Assembly (NCBI GenBank): GCA_024228935.1 | Contig: JAAESX010000309.1 | Span: forward strand, 62,001 to 126,000 | From: Pseudomonadota bacterium | Lineage (GTDB): Bacteria; Myxococcota_A; UBA796; CAJQPC01 | Length of the DNA stretch: 64,000 bases | Reading direction: 5' to 3' | Shown here: one piece after another, positions 42,744-51,379 of the stretch | How positions within the stretch are numbered: position 1 is the stretch's first letter | Layout: each line of letters opens with the position of its first letter | The notes under the pieces: model-generated | Seen by the model: the letters and a program-made list of their open reading frames with translations, nothing else | Told to the model about the DNA's origin: nothing | Database searches by the model: none | Program-made: the position numbers and the translations under genes

Positions 42744-43489
42744 CGCTGTGGCTCTCCTGCGCGCTCGCGGGCCCCGTCCTGGACGACGAGGTGGAGTACA
42801 AGCTGGTCCTGCCCGCGGATGTCGACCGCCTGGCGGTGCAGAAGGTCTTCGACGAGCACGTGCGCCCCATCGCGGCGCCCAAGGGCCACAAGCACGCTGG
42901 CAAGGTCTGGGACGACAAGGACTGCGAGTCCATCCGCTTCTACCCGGTCGATGACGGCCTCTTCCTGAGGCTCCGCGTCGACCACGAAGGCAAGGACTGC
43001 AGCTCGCCGATGGAGAAGTGGGACGCCACGGCGAAGTGGGTCTCGGAGACGCCGACGGGTCGGCCAGCTCTTCCCGCGGAGACCGACTGGATCGTCGGCT
43101 CGTCCGGTCAACAGATCCGCTACGCCGCCTCGAACAAGGTGAAGAGCAAGGACCTGGGCGCGCTCCCCGCGGACGGGATGGCCGTCGCCGCGGCTGTCGG
43201 GCTGTCCAGCGAGCTCGTTCCCGCCTCGCTTCCGTCGGCGTGCGCCTCGGAGATCCACGCTTTCGAGTGGCGAACGACCTGGGATCGAGACGCGGCGGGC
43301 GCCGAGGTCCCCATCGCGTCGTTCACGCGGTGGACGCTGGACGGCCAGCCGCTGGCGGCCGAGCTGTCGTTCGACGGTGACCCCGACGACCTGGCGTTGG
43401 CCGCGGCGCTGGCCAAGGCGCTGGGCTCGACGCTTGCCGTCGAGCCACTGAGCAAGACCCAGCGAGCGCTGGCGGCCTGCTCCGACTGA
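42740..43489 (+). CDS. Secreted protein of unknown family (possibly CYTH-like)
   Basis: 249 residues. Short signal MTLWLSCALA, cleaved before GP. The mature N-terminus DDEVEYKLVLP with later FLRLRVD resembles the ExExK and RLR elements of CYTH/triphosphate-tunnel proteins, but several expected acidic and basic residues are missing, so this is tentative. Four cysteines. It overlaps the pyrophosphatase by four bases, which makes a phosphate-related role tempting but unproven. Confidence 0.6.
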   Translation: MTLWLSCALAGPVLDDEVEYKLVLPADVDRLAVQKVFDEHVRPIAAPKGHKHAGKVWDDKDCESIRFYPVDDGLFLRLRVDHEGKDCSSPMEKWDATAKWVSETPTGRPALPAETDWIVGSSGQQIRYAASNKVKSKDLGALPADGMAVAAAVGLSSELVPASLPSACASEIHAFEWRTTWDRDAAGAEVPIASFTRWTLDGQPLAAELSFDGDPDDLALAAALAKALGSTLAVEPLSKTQRALAACSD

Positions 43490-43492
43490 GGG

Positions 43493-44575
43493 TCAGTCTT
43501 CGACCTCGCCCCAGGGGTTGTCGTCGGTCGCCTTCTTCTTGGCGCCCTTCGTCTTGGAGCCGCCGGTGTTCCCGGGCGCCGTCTTCTCGCGCGCGCTGCT
43601 GTCCGGCGCGGTCTTCTCGGTCGCCGGCTCGTCCGCGTCGCCCCAGGGGGCGTCCGCGGTGGGCTTCTTCTTCGCGGCGGTCGAGCCCGTGTTGCCGATG
43701 GTCTTCGGCTCGGTCTTCGGCTCGGTCTTCGGCTCGGTCTTCGGCTCGGTCTTCGGCTCGGTCTTCGGCTCGACGACGGGCTCGGGCTCTTCGACGGGCT
43801 CGGGCTCTTCGACGGGCTCGGGTTCTTCGACGGGCTCGGGCTCTTCGACGGGCTCTGGCTCTTCGACGGGCTCTGGCTCTTCGACGGGCTCGGGCTCTTC
43901 GACGGGCTCCGGCTCGATGAGCTCGGGCAGCGGATCGAGCACGTTCGTCTCGGCGCCCTCGTCGACCACCGGGCCGCTGGAGAAGCTCTGCCACAGCAGG
44001 TAGCCACCGCCGCCCAGCATCAACGCTGCGGCCAGGCCCATTCCGATGAGCAGGCCGTTGCTCCGCCCAGCCGGCTCGATCGGCGTGTCGTCGACCACTG
44101 GATCCGGCGCGGGCGCCTCGAAGAACGCGTCCTCGGCGATGGGCTCGGGACCGGGGGCGCTCGGCTCGTCGAGGAACGGGCTCGGCGGCGCTTCTTCTTC
44201 TGCGGCGGGCTCCTCGGGGGCCGCCTCCACAGCGTCCTCGGCCTTGGTGACCAGGGGGATGTCCGTCGTCGTCGCGACCGGCGTGTTCTCGGTCTGGACG
44301 GACGGGAGCGCCTGCAGGGGCGGGTCCGACGCGGGCTGTGGGTCCGATGCGGGCGGCGGGTCCGACGCGGGCACCGGGTCCGAGGTGATGGGTGCGACCC
44401 CGAGCTGCGAGAGGCTGGGTGCGTCCGTGGCGTCCTCGCTGGCGTCCACGCTGTCCGGGTCGTCCACCGGCTCAAGCGTGCGACGCGGCTCCTCGTCCTT
44501 GAGCGGGACGCCATCCTTGAAGCAGAACGCGACGTCGCTTCCGTACGTCGCGCCGCAGCGCGGACAGGTGCGCAT
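43493..44575 (-). CDS. Zinc-ribbon membrane protein with tandem Pro/Glu repeats
   Basis: 360 residues from ATG 44575 (GGAGGG upstream). N-terminal zinc ribbon CPRCGATYGSDVAFCFKDG (C4, C7, C18; the fourth ligand is unclear), an acidic Pro-rich linker, one transmembrane helix (about 196-216, GLLIGMGLAAALMLGGGG), then an extracytoplasmic tail with about seven EPVEEP and six EPKT repeats, and a Lys/Trp-rich end. The layout matches zinc-ribbon membrane proteins of Myxococcota. Function unknown; the repeats may span the periplasm. Confidence 0.7.
   Translation of the reverse strand: MRTCPRCGATYGSDVAFCFKDGVPLKDEEPRRTLEPVDDPDSVDASEDATDAPSLSQLGVAPITSDPVPASDPPPASDPQPASDPPLQALPSVQTENTPVATTTDIPLVTKAEDAVEAAPEEPAAEEEAPPSPFLDEPSAPGPEPIAEDAFFEAPAPDPVVDDTPIEPAGRSNGLLIGMGLAAALMLGGGGYLLWQSFSSGPVVDEGAETNVLDPLPELIEPEPVEEPEPVEEPEPVEEPEPVEEPEPVEEPEPVEEPEPVEEPEPVVEPKTEPKTEPKTEPKTEPKTEPKTIGNTGSTAAKKKPTADAPWGDADEPATEKTAPDSSAREKTAPGNTGGSKTKGAKKKATDDNPWGEVED
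43701..43914. repeat. Two adjacent tandem repeats: 12-base units then 18-base units
   Basis: Six copies of a 12-base unit (43701-43771, GTCTTCGGCTCG) followed by about eight copies of an 18-base unit (from 43772, TTCGACGGGCTCGGGCTC) inside the zinc-ribbon gene. Copies are near-identical, so the array may vary between strains by slippage without shifting the frame. Confidence 0.85.
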
Positions 44576-44630
44576 GAGCCCTCCGAAAGGAGCCCGTAAC
44601 ACATACGGCTCACGGCTCGGTGGCCGTGGA

Positions 44631-44642
44631 TCCTCGCGAGGA
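44631..44642. promoter_or_regulatory. Palindrome TCCTCG-CGAGGA abutting a -10 box
   Basis: Perfect 12-base palindrome one base before TACGCT (44644-44649), which itself ends ten bases before the acyl-CoA dehydrogenase ATG. Bound protein would block RNA polymerase, so it is a possible operator. Confidence 0.4.
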
Positions 44643-44643
44643 G

Positions 44644-44649
44644 TACGCT
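44644..44649 (+). promoter_or_regulatory. TACGCT -10-like box before acyl-CoA dehydrogenase
   Basis: TACGCT ends ten bases before ATG 44660, with no clear ribosome-binding site between. Short-leader or leaderless transcript likely. Confidence 0.4.
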
Positions 44650-44659
44650 TCAGCGACGC

Positions 44660-45814
44660 ATGCTGAGCCTCTTCCACGACGAGACGCACACCGCGCTGTA
44701 CGAGGTCACCGAGCGGTGGGCTCGGCAGGAGATCGCTCCGCACGCTCACGCCTGGGAGGAGGCCGGCCACTTCCCGGACGAGCTCTTCGCCAAAGCGGGC
44801 GAGGTCGGACTGCTCGGCGCCTGCTACCCGGAGGAGCTGGGCGGCGGCGGCGGCGACATCCTCCACCTGCTGGCGGTCTGCGAGGCGATGATCCGCGGCG
44901 GGACCAGCGTGGGCACGGCGATCGGTCTGGGCTCGCACGCCATCGCCGTCCCGCCCATCATCGAGCTGGGCTCCGACGCGCTCAAGTCACGCATCGTCCC
45001 CGCGGTCTGCTCGGGTGAAAAGGTCGCCGCCCTGGCGATCACCGAGCCCGGCGTCGGCTCGGACGTCGCCGGACTGACCACACGCGCTGTGCGGGATGGC
45101 GACGACTACATCATCAACGGCAGCAAGACCTTCATCACCAGCGGCGCCCGCGCGGACTACGTCACCACCGCCGTCCGGACCGGCGGCGAGGGCTTCGGCG
45201 GCATCTCGGTGCTCGTGGTCGACGCGGACAGCCCCGGCTTCTCGGTGGGCGGAAAGCTCCAGAAGATGGGCTGGTGGGCCAGCGACACAGCGGAGCTGCA
45301 CTACGAGAACGTCCGCGTTCCGGCTGCGAACCTGCTCGGCGGCGAGAACCAGGGCTTCATGGCCATCACGTCGAACTTCGTCGGGGAGCGTCTGATGCTC
45401 GCGGCCATCTGCGTGGCGATGTCCAGGCTCGCGCTCGATGAGACCACCCGGTACGTCCAGGAGCGGCGCGCGTTCGGGCGCAGCCTCGATGGCTTCCAGA
45501 CCGTCCGGCACACGCTCGCCGAGATGGCCACCCAGGAGGAGTCCGCGCGCGCATTCGTCTCCACGGTGGCCGAGCGGTATCGCCGTGGCGACAACGTCAT
45601 GGTCGAGGTCGCCATGGCCAAGAACATGGCCTGCGACGCGGTCCAGTTCGTGTGCGACAAGGCGGTCCAGCTGCACGGTGGCTACGGCTACATGCGCGAG
45701 TACGTCGTCGAGCGCCTGTACCGGGACGCTCGGTTGTTCCCCATCGGCGGTGGGACGACCGAGATCATGCGCGAGATCATCAGCAAGGGCCGAGGCTACG
45801 GCTCGCGCAGATGA
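44660..45814 (+). CDS. Acyl-CoA dehydrogenase
   Basis: 384 residues with the complete family outline: ITEPGVGSDVAGL near 125-140, then FITSGARADY, RRAFGRSLDGFQ and QLHGGYGYMREY. The catalytic base is E368 in GGGTTEIMREI, the usual place for short/medium-chain enzymes. FAD enzyme of beta-oxidation. Overlaps the next membrane-protein gene by ATGA. Confidence 0.93.
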   Translation: MLSLFHDETHTALYEVTERWARQEIAPHAHAWEEAGHFPDELFAKAGEVGLLGACYPEELGGGGGDILHLLAVCEAMIRGGTSVGTAIGLGSHAIAVPPIIELGSDALKSRIVPAVCSGEKVAALAITEPGVGSDVAGLTTRAVRDGDDYIINGSKTFITSGARADYVTTAVRTGGEGFGGISVLVVDADSPGFSVGGKLQKMGWWASDTAELHYENVRVPAANLLGGENQGFMAITSNFVGERLMLAAICVAMSRLALDETTRYVQERRAFGRSLDGFQTVRHTLAEMATQEESARAFVSTVAERYRRGDNVMVEVAMAKNMACDAVQFVCDKAVQLHGGYGYMREYVVERLYRDARLFPIGGGTTEIMREIISKGRGYGSRR

Positions 45815-47766
45815 AGCACGCCCGCTTCGTCGTGGCTGGTCTGGCCGTCCTCCTGGCCGTGGTCGTCCACCACCCGCTCCTGGCGGGACTCGGCTCGGTG
45901 CTCCCCGGCGAGCCGGCGAGCGACGCGCTGCGCGGTCTCTGGTCGACGTGGCTCATCGGCGAGGAGGTGCCGGGCTGGCCCTTCGGATCGGACATGGTCG
46001 GCTTCCCTCGCGGGGTCGACATCGTGGCGTTCCCGGCCGTCTCGCTGACGCTGGTCTTCCCTACGACGCGGCTCTTCGGGCCAGCGGTCGCGATGGCCGT
46101 ACTGGTCCTCTTCCACTGCCTGTTCGCGTTCGGCGCGACCGCCTGGCTGACGCGTGTCCTGGGTGGTGGCTGGGGCTCCGCCACGCTGGCTGGCTCGCTC
46201 GTGGCCACCCAGCCGGTGCTCGGTGGAGCGCTCCGCGACGGCACGCTCGAGGTGCTGGCGGTCGGCTGGATGCCGCTGGCCATCGGCGCGATGACGCTCG
46301 CCTGCCGCGGGAGCTGGCGCTGGGGCGTCGCGACCGGCGTGATCTTCGTCCTGACCTGCCTGGAGTCCGTCTACTACGGCAGCTTCACGGCGGTCTGCAT
46401 GCTCGGCGTGCTGACCACCACCCGCACGCGCAAGGGCATGGGCGCTGCAGCGGTCTCGGGGGTGGTCGTGCTCGTCGGCGTCGGCCTCGTGTGCCTGGCC
46501 GTCTGGCCCGTGCTGTCCGGGATCTCGCTCGACTCGGCCGGGGACCAGGGCGATCTGCGCCTGGCCAACGCCGCTTCGCTCAAGAACATCAAGTACCTGG
46601 CGATGCATCCCGGCGGCCTCTCCTGGAGCGCCGGAAGCATCTGGGGGCCTCCCGCCCCGCACCTCATCGCGCTCGCCGCCGGCGGGCTCCTGGCGATCCG
46701 ACGCACCCCTTGGCTGACCGTCCTGGGGCTCTTCTTCTTCTTCCTCGCCCAGCACCACGACTGGACGCTGTGGTGGGCGGACGGGCCGATCGGACAGGTC
46801 GTGCGGTTCCCCCGCCGGTACCTCGCCGCGGCCGCAGTCGTGCTCTCGGTCGGCCTGTGGTGGGGCTCCGTTCCGCTTCGGAGGTGGCCCGCCGTCGAGC
46901 TGGGGATCGGCGTCGTCCTGGCCGGGATCATGACGTACTGGGGCGTCGTCAGCAGCGGCTACAAGCACGCGTACCCGACGATGGACAAGCCACAGTTCGC
47001 GTTCACCACGGCCATCGCCGAGGACCGTGACGACGACGCGGCGGTCCTGTTCGCGCCCCTCGAGGTCCCCGGAGGAGGCGGCGAAGACCGCAGCGACCTG
47101 CCCGTCTTCGCGAGCCTGTCGCCGGACCTCGCCAGCGGCGACCTGCTCGTCCTCCAGGTCCTCGTCGACAAGAAGGCCTGGACGGCGCCGGATCTGGTCA
47201 CGCTCGTGAAGCGACCCGGAGACGCCGGACTCCTGGCCAAGAACCTCAGTGATCTGGCGTTCGCGACGATGGGCCAGCAGGTCCCGGGCTCGGCGCGGGT
47301 CGGAAAGTCCGCCTACGTGAACGAGCTGCCGTGGCTGATGGGCGAGGGCCTCAAGTACGTCGTCGTCGACAAGGTCCGGTACACCGACGAAGGCCTCGAG
47401 CAGATGGACAGCATCTTCGAGGCTGCCGTCGACGTCACCGACTACGACGATGGGACCGGCGTCCGCGTCTACACGCTGTGGGAGGGCGAGCGTCCCCCAC
47501 CGGCGTTGGAGCCTCCCCAGTACCCGGGCGGTGACCTGCACTTCACCGGAAAGCTCGTCGGCACGCCCTCGCCGGACCTCGCCGAGTTCTGGATCCTCAG
47601 CAGCCAGACCGAGCAGAAGTGTGGGGTCCGGCCCGAGGGAGACTTCGACTGCGGCTCGATCGACCGGGTCATGGACATCTGGATCATCGTGGACGGCGAG
47701 CGGATGACCATCGAGCGCGAGGGTGGCTACACCGACCACGTCGTCCGGGTCGTCGGCAGCCCGTGA
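45811..47766 (+). CDS. Polytopic membrane protein of unknown function
   Basis: 651 residues. About ten transmembrane helices in the first 420 residues, then an extracytoplasmic domain of about 230. An early loop DALRGLWSTWLIGEEVPGW and a GT-C-like topology suggest a membrane glycosyltransferase or similar, but no decisive motif was seen. ATGA overlap with the acyl-CoA dehydrogenase and GTGA overlap with the YihY gene. Confidence 0.65.
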   Translation: MKHARFVVAGLAVLLAVVVHHPLLAGLGSVLPGEPASDALRGLWSTWLIGEEVPGWPFGSDMVGFPRGVDIVAFPAVSLTLVFPTTRLFGPAVAMAVLVLFHCLFAFGATAWLTRVLGGGWGSATLAGSLVATQPVLGGALRDGTLEVLAVGWMPLAIGAMTLACRGSWRWGVATGVIFVLTCLESVYYGSFTAVCMLGVLTTTRTRKGMGAAAVSGVVVLVGVGLVCLAVWPVLSGISLDSAGDQGDLRLANAASLKNIKYLAMHPGGLSWSAGSIWGPPAPHLIALAAGGLLAIRRTPWLTVLGLFFFFLAQHHDWTLWWADGPIGQVVRFPRRYLAAAAVVLSVGLWWGSVPLRRWPAVELGIGVVLAGIMTYWGVVSSGYKHAYPTMDKPQFAFTTAIAEDRDDDAAVLFAPLEVPGGGGEDRSDLPVFASLSPDLASGDLLVLQVLVDKKAWTAPDLVTLVKRPGDAGLLAKNLSDLAFATMGQQVPGSARVGKSAYVNELPWLMGEGLKYVVVDKVRYTDEGLEQMDSIFEAAVDVTDYDDGTGVRVYTLWEGERPPPALEPPQYPGGDLHFTGKLVGTPSPDLAEFWILSSQTEQKCGVRPEGDFDCGSIDRVMDIWIIVDGERMTIEREGGYTDHVVRVVGSP

Positions 47767-48653
47767 TCAAGTGGGTCGTCGACTGGCTCGCCGAGCGGGT
47801 CGGGGTCCTGGGCTACCTCATCACGCTCGGCCGCTCGGCGCGGAAACACGAGATCATCGATCGCGCCGCCCAGATGGCGTACTTCCTGCTCTTCGCGGTC
47901 TTCCCGTTCCTGGTCGCGCTGCTGGGCCTGCTGAGCTGGTTCGACCTGGCCGACGAGATCCAGGCACTCGAGACGCTGGTCGCCGACGCCTTTCCGGCCG
48001 TGGTGGGCGACCTCATCGTCGGCGAGGTCCACCGCATCGTCTACGCCGAGGCCAGCGGGCGCATCATCATCGGACTGGTCGTCTCGATCTACTCGAGCCA
48101 GCGCGCCATCGCGGCGGCCATCCGCGGGGTCAACGCGGCGTGGGGAGCGCGCGAGGGCCGGAACTTCTTCGTCCGACGCGGCATCGGCCTGGTCATCACC
48201 GTCGCCACGATGGCGAGCTCGGTCGTGGCGCTGCTGCTGATGACGCTCGGCACGGTCGGCATCGAGCTCGCCAGCGACCAGGGCTGGATCGAGCCGGGCC
48301 TGCGGGACACCCTGACCGTCCTGCGCTGGCCCATCGTGCTGTTGATGCTGCACGGCATCATCAACCTGCTCTACCGGTTCGGCGCCAACACCCCCATGAC
48401 CTGGTCGTGGAGCACCTGGGGCAGCTTGTTCGCGACCAGCGCCATCGTGCTCGTCACGCTGGTCTTCCAGTTCTACGCGAACCAGATCGCCGATCTGGGC
48501 GCCACGTACGGCTCGCTGGGCGCCGCCATCGGGCTGCTTCTCTACTTCTACCTGCTCGGCCAGACCATCCTGATCGGCGCCGAGATCGACGCCCTCAACT
48601 GGCGGCGGAAGTCCGAGCGCGAGCGCGCCGACCCCAACCTGCTCGTGCAGTGA
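47763..48653 (+). CDS. YihY/virulence factor BrkB family membrane protein
   Basis: 296 residues, six hydrophobic segments. Family pattern is clear: AAQMAYFLLFAVFPFLVALLG near 36, YSSQRAIAAAIRGVNAAWG near 115, and the closing LGAAIGLLLYFYLLGQTILIGAEID. Once annotated RNase BN, now a membrane family of unknown role. GTG start. The 3' end overlaps the convergent metalloprotease by 59 bases. Confidence 0.9.
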   Translation: MIKWVVDWLAERVGVLGYLITLGRSARKHEIIDRAAQMAYFLLFAVFPFLVALLGLLSWFDLADEIQALETLVADAFPAVVGDLIVGEVHRIVYAEASGRIIIGLVVSIYSSQRAIAAAIRGVNAAWGAREGRNFFVRRGIGLVITVATMASSVVALLLMTLGTVGIELASDQGWIEPGLRDTLTVLRWPIVLLMLHGIINLLYRFGANTPMTWSWSTWGSLFATSAIVLVTLVFQFYANQIADLGATYGSLGAAIGLLLYFYLLGQTILIGAEIDALNWRRKSERERADPNLLVQ

Positions 48654-50013
48654 GCCACAGCAGCACGAGCGCCAGTCCACCGGGGGGCGAGGTGCCGTGG
48701 ACGCCGCAGCCACAGTCCCGCGTCTTCGGGTCCGCGCGCACCTGGTAGTCGAACGTCTCGTCGTCCACCCGGACGCGGGCGAACGGAGCGACGACGAGCA
48801 TGAACGGCGCGTCGCCGTGGACCTCGTCGGGATCGGTCAGCGTCTCGTCGTCGCGGACGGCCAGGACGGTCCACTCGGCGGCGGTCCCGGCGGAGCCCTG
48901 TGCCTCGCCCTCGAAGCGGATGTCGGTCACCACGGTCCCTTCCGGTGGCACGACCCACAGGTGGTTGACCCCCCGGTCGCGTGGCAGGAGCTCGTCGTCG
49001 ACCCCGTCCCAGATGTCGAGCCCGAGCACCCTGGTGATGCGCTTGTCGTCTTCGGGGAAGCGCTCGGCGTCGCGCTCGTGGGCCTGCTGGTAGGTCGGGT
49101 CCAGGTCCCAGGTCACGACGCGAGGCCACAGCTCGAGCAGGACCTCGTCGACCGAGTCCCCCGTCTCCCACAGCAGGTCGTCCAGGGTCTCGAGCGGGTC
49201 GTCGCTCGTCGGCTCGACCCAGCTGCGACGGACCAGCTCCGCATCGTCGAGCGCCTCGACGAACAGGAAGGCGCCATACGCGTGGTACGGCTCCAGCGAC
49301 AGCCCGTCCGGGTAGACGAAGTGGTCGACGGACAGGTGGGGGAAGAACGTCCAGCCGAGCAGATAGTCGGCCGCACCGGGGTTGTCGGGGTGGACCAGCA
49401 GGTTGACCCAGACCGCCGTGGACTCCCACCACCAGGAGCCGCGCTCGCCCGTGCCGAAGGCATAGGAGCCAGTCGAGTCCTGGATGGCGTGGAAGAACTC
49501 GTGCGCCGTCGTGATGTGCCGGCGCCCGTCGACGTCCTGGGCGGTGTCGAGCGAGACCACCAGCATGGGGTGGCCTTCGTCGTCGACCGCGTAGTACCCG
49601 GCGGCCCCGAAGTCCGTGGGGGTGTTGCCGCCCGTGTCGCCGACGTAGACGTTGAGCTTCCAGGAGTCGGTTCCGCGAGGCAGGGGGAAGCCGAGCTCGT
49701 CGACCTCGACGGACCAGGCGGCCTCGAGGTCCTCGAGCAGGCCCTGGGCGGCCGCGTCGTCGACGCCCGTTCCCCACCGGACGACGAAGTTGTCCGACTC
49801 GACCGAGGTCGGTACGCCGTAGCCGTCCCGGACGTCCTTGAACGGCAGGGGTGGGGCGGCCGGGATGTCGCCGAGCACGCCGGCGGAGTCCAGGCCCAGC
49901 GCGGCGAGCTGCTCGCGCACGCAGTCCGGGTGTTCGGCGGCGGCGGCCCGCAGTCCGAGGCTCGGGTGCTCGAGCCAGTCGGCGGGGAGGGGAGGACAGT
50001 CCACTCCCGACAA
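48595..50013 (-). CDS. Zinc metalloprotease-like protein with MYXO-CTERM-like tail
   Basis: 472 residues. HExxH motif TTAHEFFHAIQ (H171, E172, H175) with a third ligand candidate E197 in WWWESTAVW, giving a gluzincin-type zinc site. The C-terminus is DCGCGVHGT followed by a hydrophobic helix and an Arg-rich end, the outline of the MYXO-CTERM sorting tail. No signal peptide is seen at the TTG start (50013), which is odd for a sorted protein; the real N-terminus may be misplaced. One base after the Nudix stop. Confidence 0.75.
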   Translation of the reverse strand: MSGVDCPPLPADWLEHPSLGLRAAAAEHPDCVREQLAALGLDSAGVLGDIPAAPPLPFKDVRDGYGVPTSVESDNFVVRWGTGVDDAAAQGLLEDLEAAWSVEVDELGFPLPRGTDSWKLNVYVGDTGGNTPTDFGAAGYYAVDDEGHPMLVVSLDTAQDVDGRRHITTAHEFFHAIQDSTGSYAFGTGERGSWWWESTAVWVNLLVHPDNPGAADYLLGWTFFPHLSVDHFVYPDGLSLEPYHAYGAFLFVEALDDAELVRRSWVEPTSDDPLETLDDLLWETGDSVDEVLLELWPRVVTWDLDPTYQQAHERDAERFPEDDKRITRVLGLDIWDGVDDELLPRDRGVNHLWVVPPEGTVVTDIRFEGEAQGSAGTAAEWTVLAVRDDETLTDPDEVHGDAPFMLVVAPFARVRVDDETFDYQVRADPKTRDCGCGVHGTSPPGGLALVLLWLTARAGWGRRARARTSAAS

Positions 50014-50014
50014 C

Positions 50015-50566
50015 CTACTCGGCCCGGATCCGGTCCAGCAGATCGTCGATCATGCGCAGCGACATGCCCCAGATGAAGCACCCGTCCAGCGTGACCGAGG
50101 GCATCTCCCAGCCGCGCCACTCGAAGCTGCCGCGACCCTCGCCGCGCAGCAGCCGGTCGAGCTCGAACCAGTGGGTGCTCTGGACCTCGCCGTTGGGCAC
50201 CAGGCCAGGCGCCTGCGGCAGGTCGAACACGTAGCCGTGCACGTAGTGGACCTTGCCCTTCGCCTTGAACGGGGTGCGGAGCGGGGTGACCTCGCCGAGC
50301 AGCGACGCGCCGACGAGCTCGAGTCGCAGCTCTTCGTGGGCCTCTCGCGTCGCGGTCTCAACGGGGCCGACGTCCTGGTCCTCTTCCTTGCCGCCTGGAA
50401 AGGCCATGTGACCCGACCACGGGTCGCCCTCGCGCTCGGAGCGCTTGATCATCAGCATGTGGCCGTCGTGGAAGGCCATCGCGACGGCGGCGCGAGTGAA
50501 CAAGCCCTCGGGCTCGGGTGGGGCGTCGGTCGGGCGAGCGAGTGCAGCTCGGAGGCGGTCCGGCAC
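50015..50566 (-). CDS. Nudix hydrolase, CoA pyrophosphatase-like
   Basis: 183 residues from GTG 50566. Nudix box of the CoAse type: FPGGKEEDQD then ETATREAHEEL, with the C-terminal IWGMSLRMIDDLL seen in NUDT7/NudL proteins. It hydrolyses nucleoside diphosphates linked to a moiety, most likely CoA or derivatives. The start overlaps the signal peptidase stop by one base, so they are co-transcribed. Confidence 0.85.
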   Translation of the reverse strand: MPDRLRAALARPTDAPPEPEGLFTRAAVAMAFHDGHMLMIKRSEREGDPWSGHMAFPGGKEEDQDVGPVETATREAHEELRLELVGASLLGEVTPLRTPFKAKGKVHYVHGYVFDLPQAPGLVPNGEVQSTHWFELDRLLRGEGRGSFEWRGWEMPSVTLDGCFIWGMSLRMIDDLLDRIRAE

Positions 50567-51324
50567 TACTCGAGGCTGTGGCCGATGCGCTCCATGCGGA
50601 ACTCGCCGAACAGCGGCATCCCGTTGGGCTCGTTCGCCATGCAGGCGTCGTAGCTGAGCCACACGAAGTGTGCGCGGCCCTTGATGTTCTCGTTCGGAAC
50701 CGTGCCCCAGACGCGCGAGTCCGCGCTGTTGTCGCGGTTGTCGCCCATCACGAAGACGTGGTCCTCGGGGATGATCGTCTTCGGGAAGTTGGCCAGGCTC
50801 TGGCGGCCGTAGGCGGTGCTCGTGAGCACCCAGTGCTCGACGCCCTGGAGGTCCTCCCGGTACGCCTTCACCTTCTCCTCGCGGCAGCTGTCGTCTTTGA
50901 AGACGAGCTGCTCGACGAACTCCTTCTCCTGGGCCACGCCGTTCACGTAGACGACGTTGTCGATGACCTCGACCTCGTCGCCGGGCACGCCCACGACGCG
51001 CTTGATGTAGTCGAGCTCAGGGTTCGGCGGCCACTCGAAGACGATGATGTCGCCGGGGGTCGGCTCACCGAGAGGCACGAGCACGAACTTCGTGAAGGGC
51101 ACCTTCAGCCCGTAGCTGAACTTGCTGACCAGGATGTGGTCTCCGATCTCCAGTGTCGGGACCATCGAGCCGGACGGGATGCGGAAGGGCTCGGCGATCG
51201 CCGAGCGGATGGCGAACACGGCGAGGACGGCCGGGCCCCACGTCTTGAACAGCTCCCAGATCCAGCCGAAGCTGGAGCCGCCCTCTTCCGCGTAGTCGAG
51301 GATGTCGTCCGGTTCGTTCGCCAT
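50566..51324 (-). CDS. lepB: Signal peptidase I
   Basis: 252 residues. N-terminal membrane anchor near 28-46. The catalytic Ser is S53 in IPSGSMVPTL and the general base Lys is K108 in DYIKRVVGVPGD. Box E VMGDNRDNSADSR is present. Cleaves signal peptides at the periplasmic face. ATG start fixed by an in-frame TAG. The pocket of this enzyme must accept the very short signals found here. Confidence 0.95.
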   Translation of the reverse strand: MANEPDDILDYAEEGGSSFGWIWELFKTWGPAVLAVFAIRSAIAEPFRIPSGSMVPTLEIGDHILVSKFSYGLKVPFTKFVLVPLGEPTPGDIIVFEWPPNPELDYIKRVVGVPGDEVEVIDNVVYVNGVAQEKEFVEQLVFKDDSCREEKVKAYREDLQGVEHWVLTSTAYGRQSLANFPKTIIPEDHVFVMGDNRDNSADSRVWGTVPNENIKGRAHFVWLSYDACMANEPNGMPLFGEFRMERIGHSLE

Positions 51325-51330
51325 CGTGTG

Positions 51331-51336
51331 TCCCTA
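51331..51336 (-). promoter_or_regulatory. TAGGGA box six bases before ATG of lepB
   Basis: On the minus strand TAGGGA ends six bases before ATG 51324, and the TAG is an in-frame stop. Putative leaderless promoter for lepB-Nudix-metalloprotease. Confidence 0.45.
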
Positions 51337-51379
51337 ACCTTCGGGCCGTGTACGGGGCGCCAAGGCCTTCGATTTCGAC

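Noticed and set aside
43701..43914. CRISPR-like array
   Set aside because: Direct repeats without spacers, in frame within a coding sequence encoding EPKT and EPVEEP; no cas genes.
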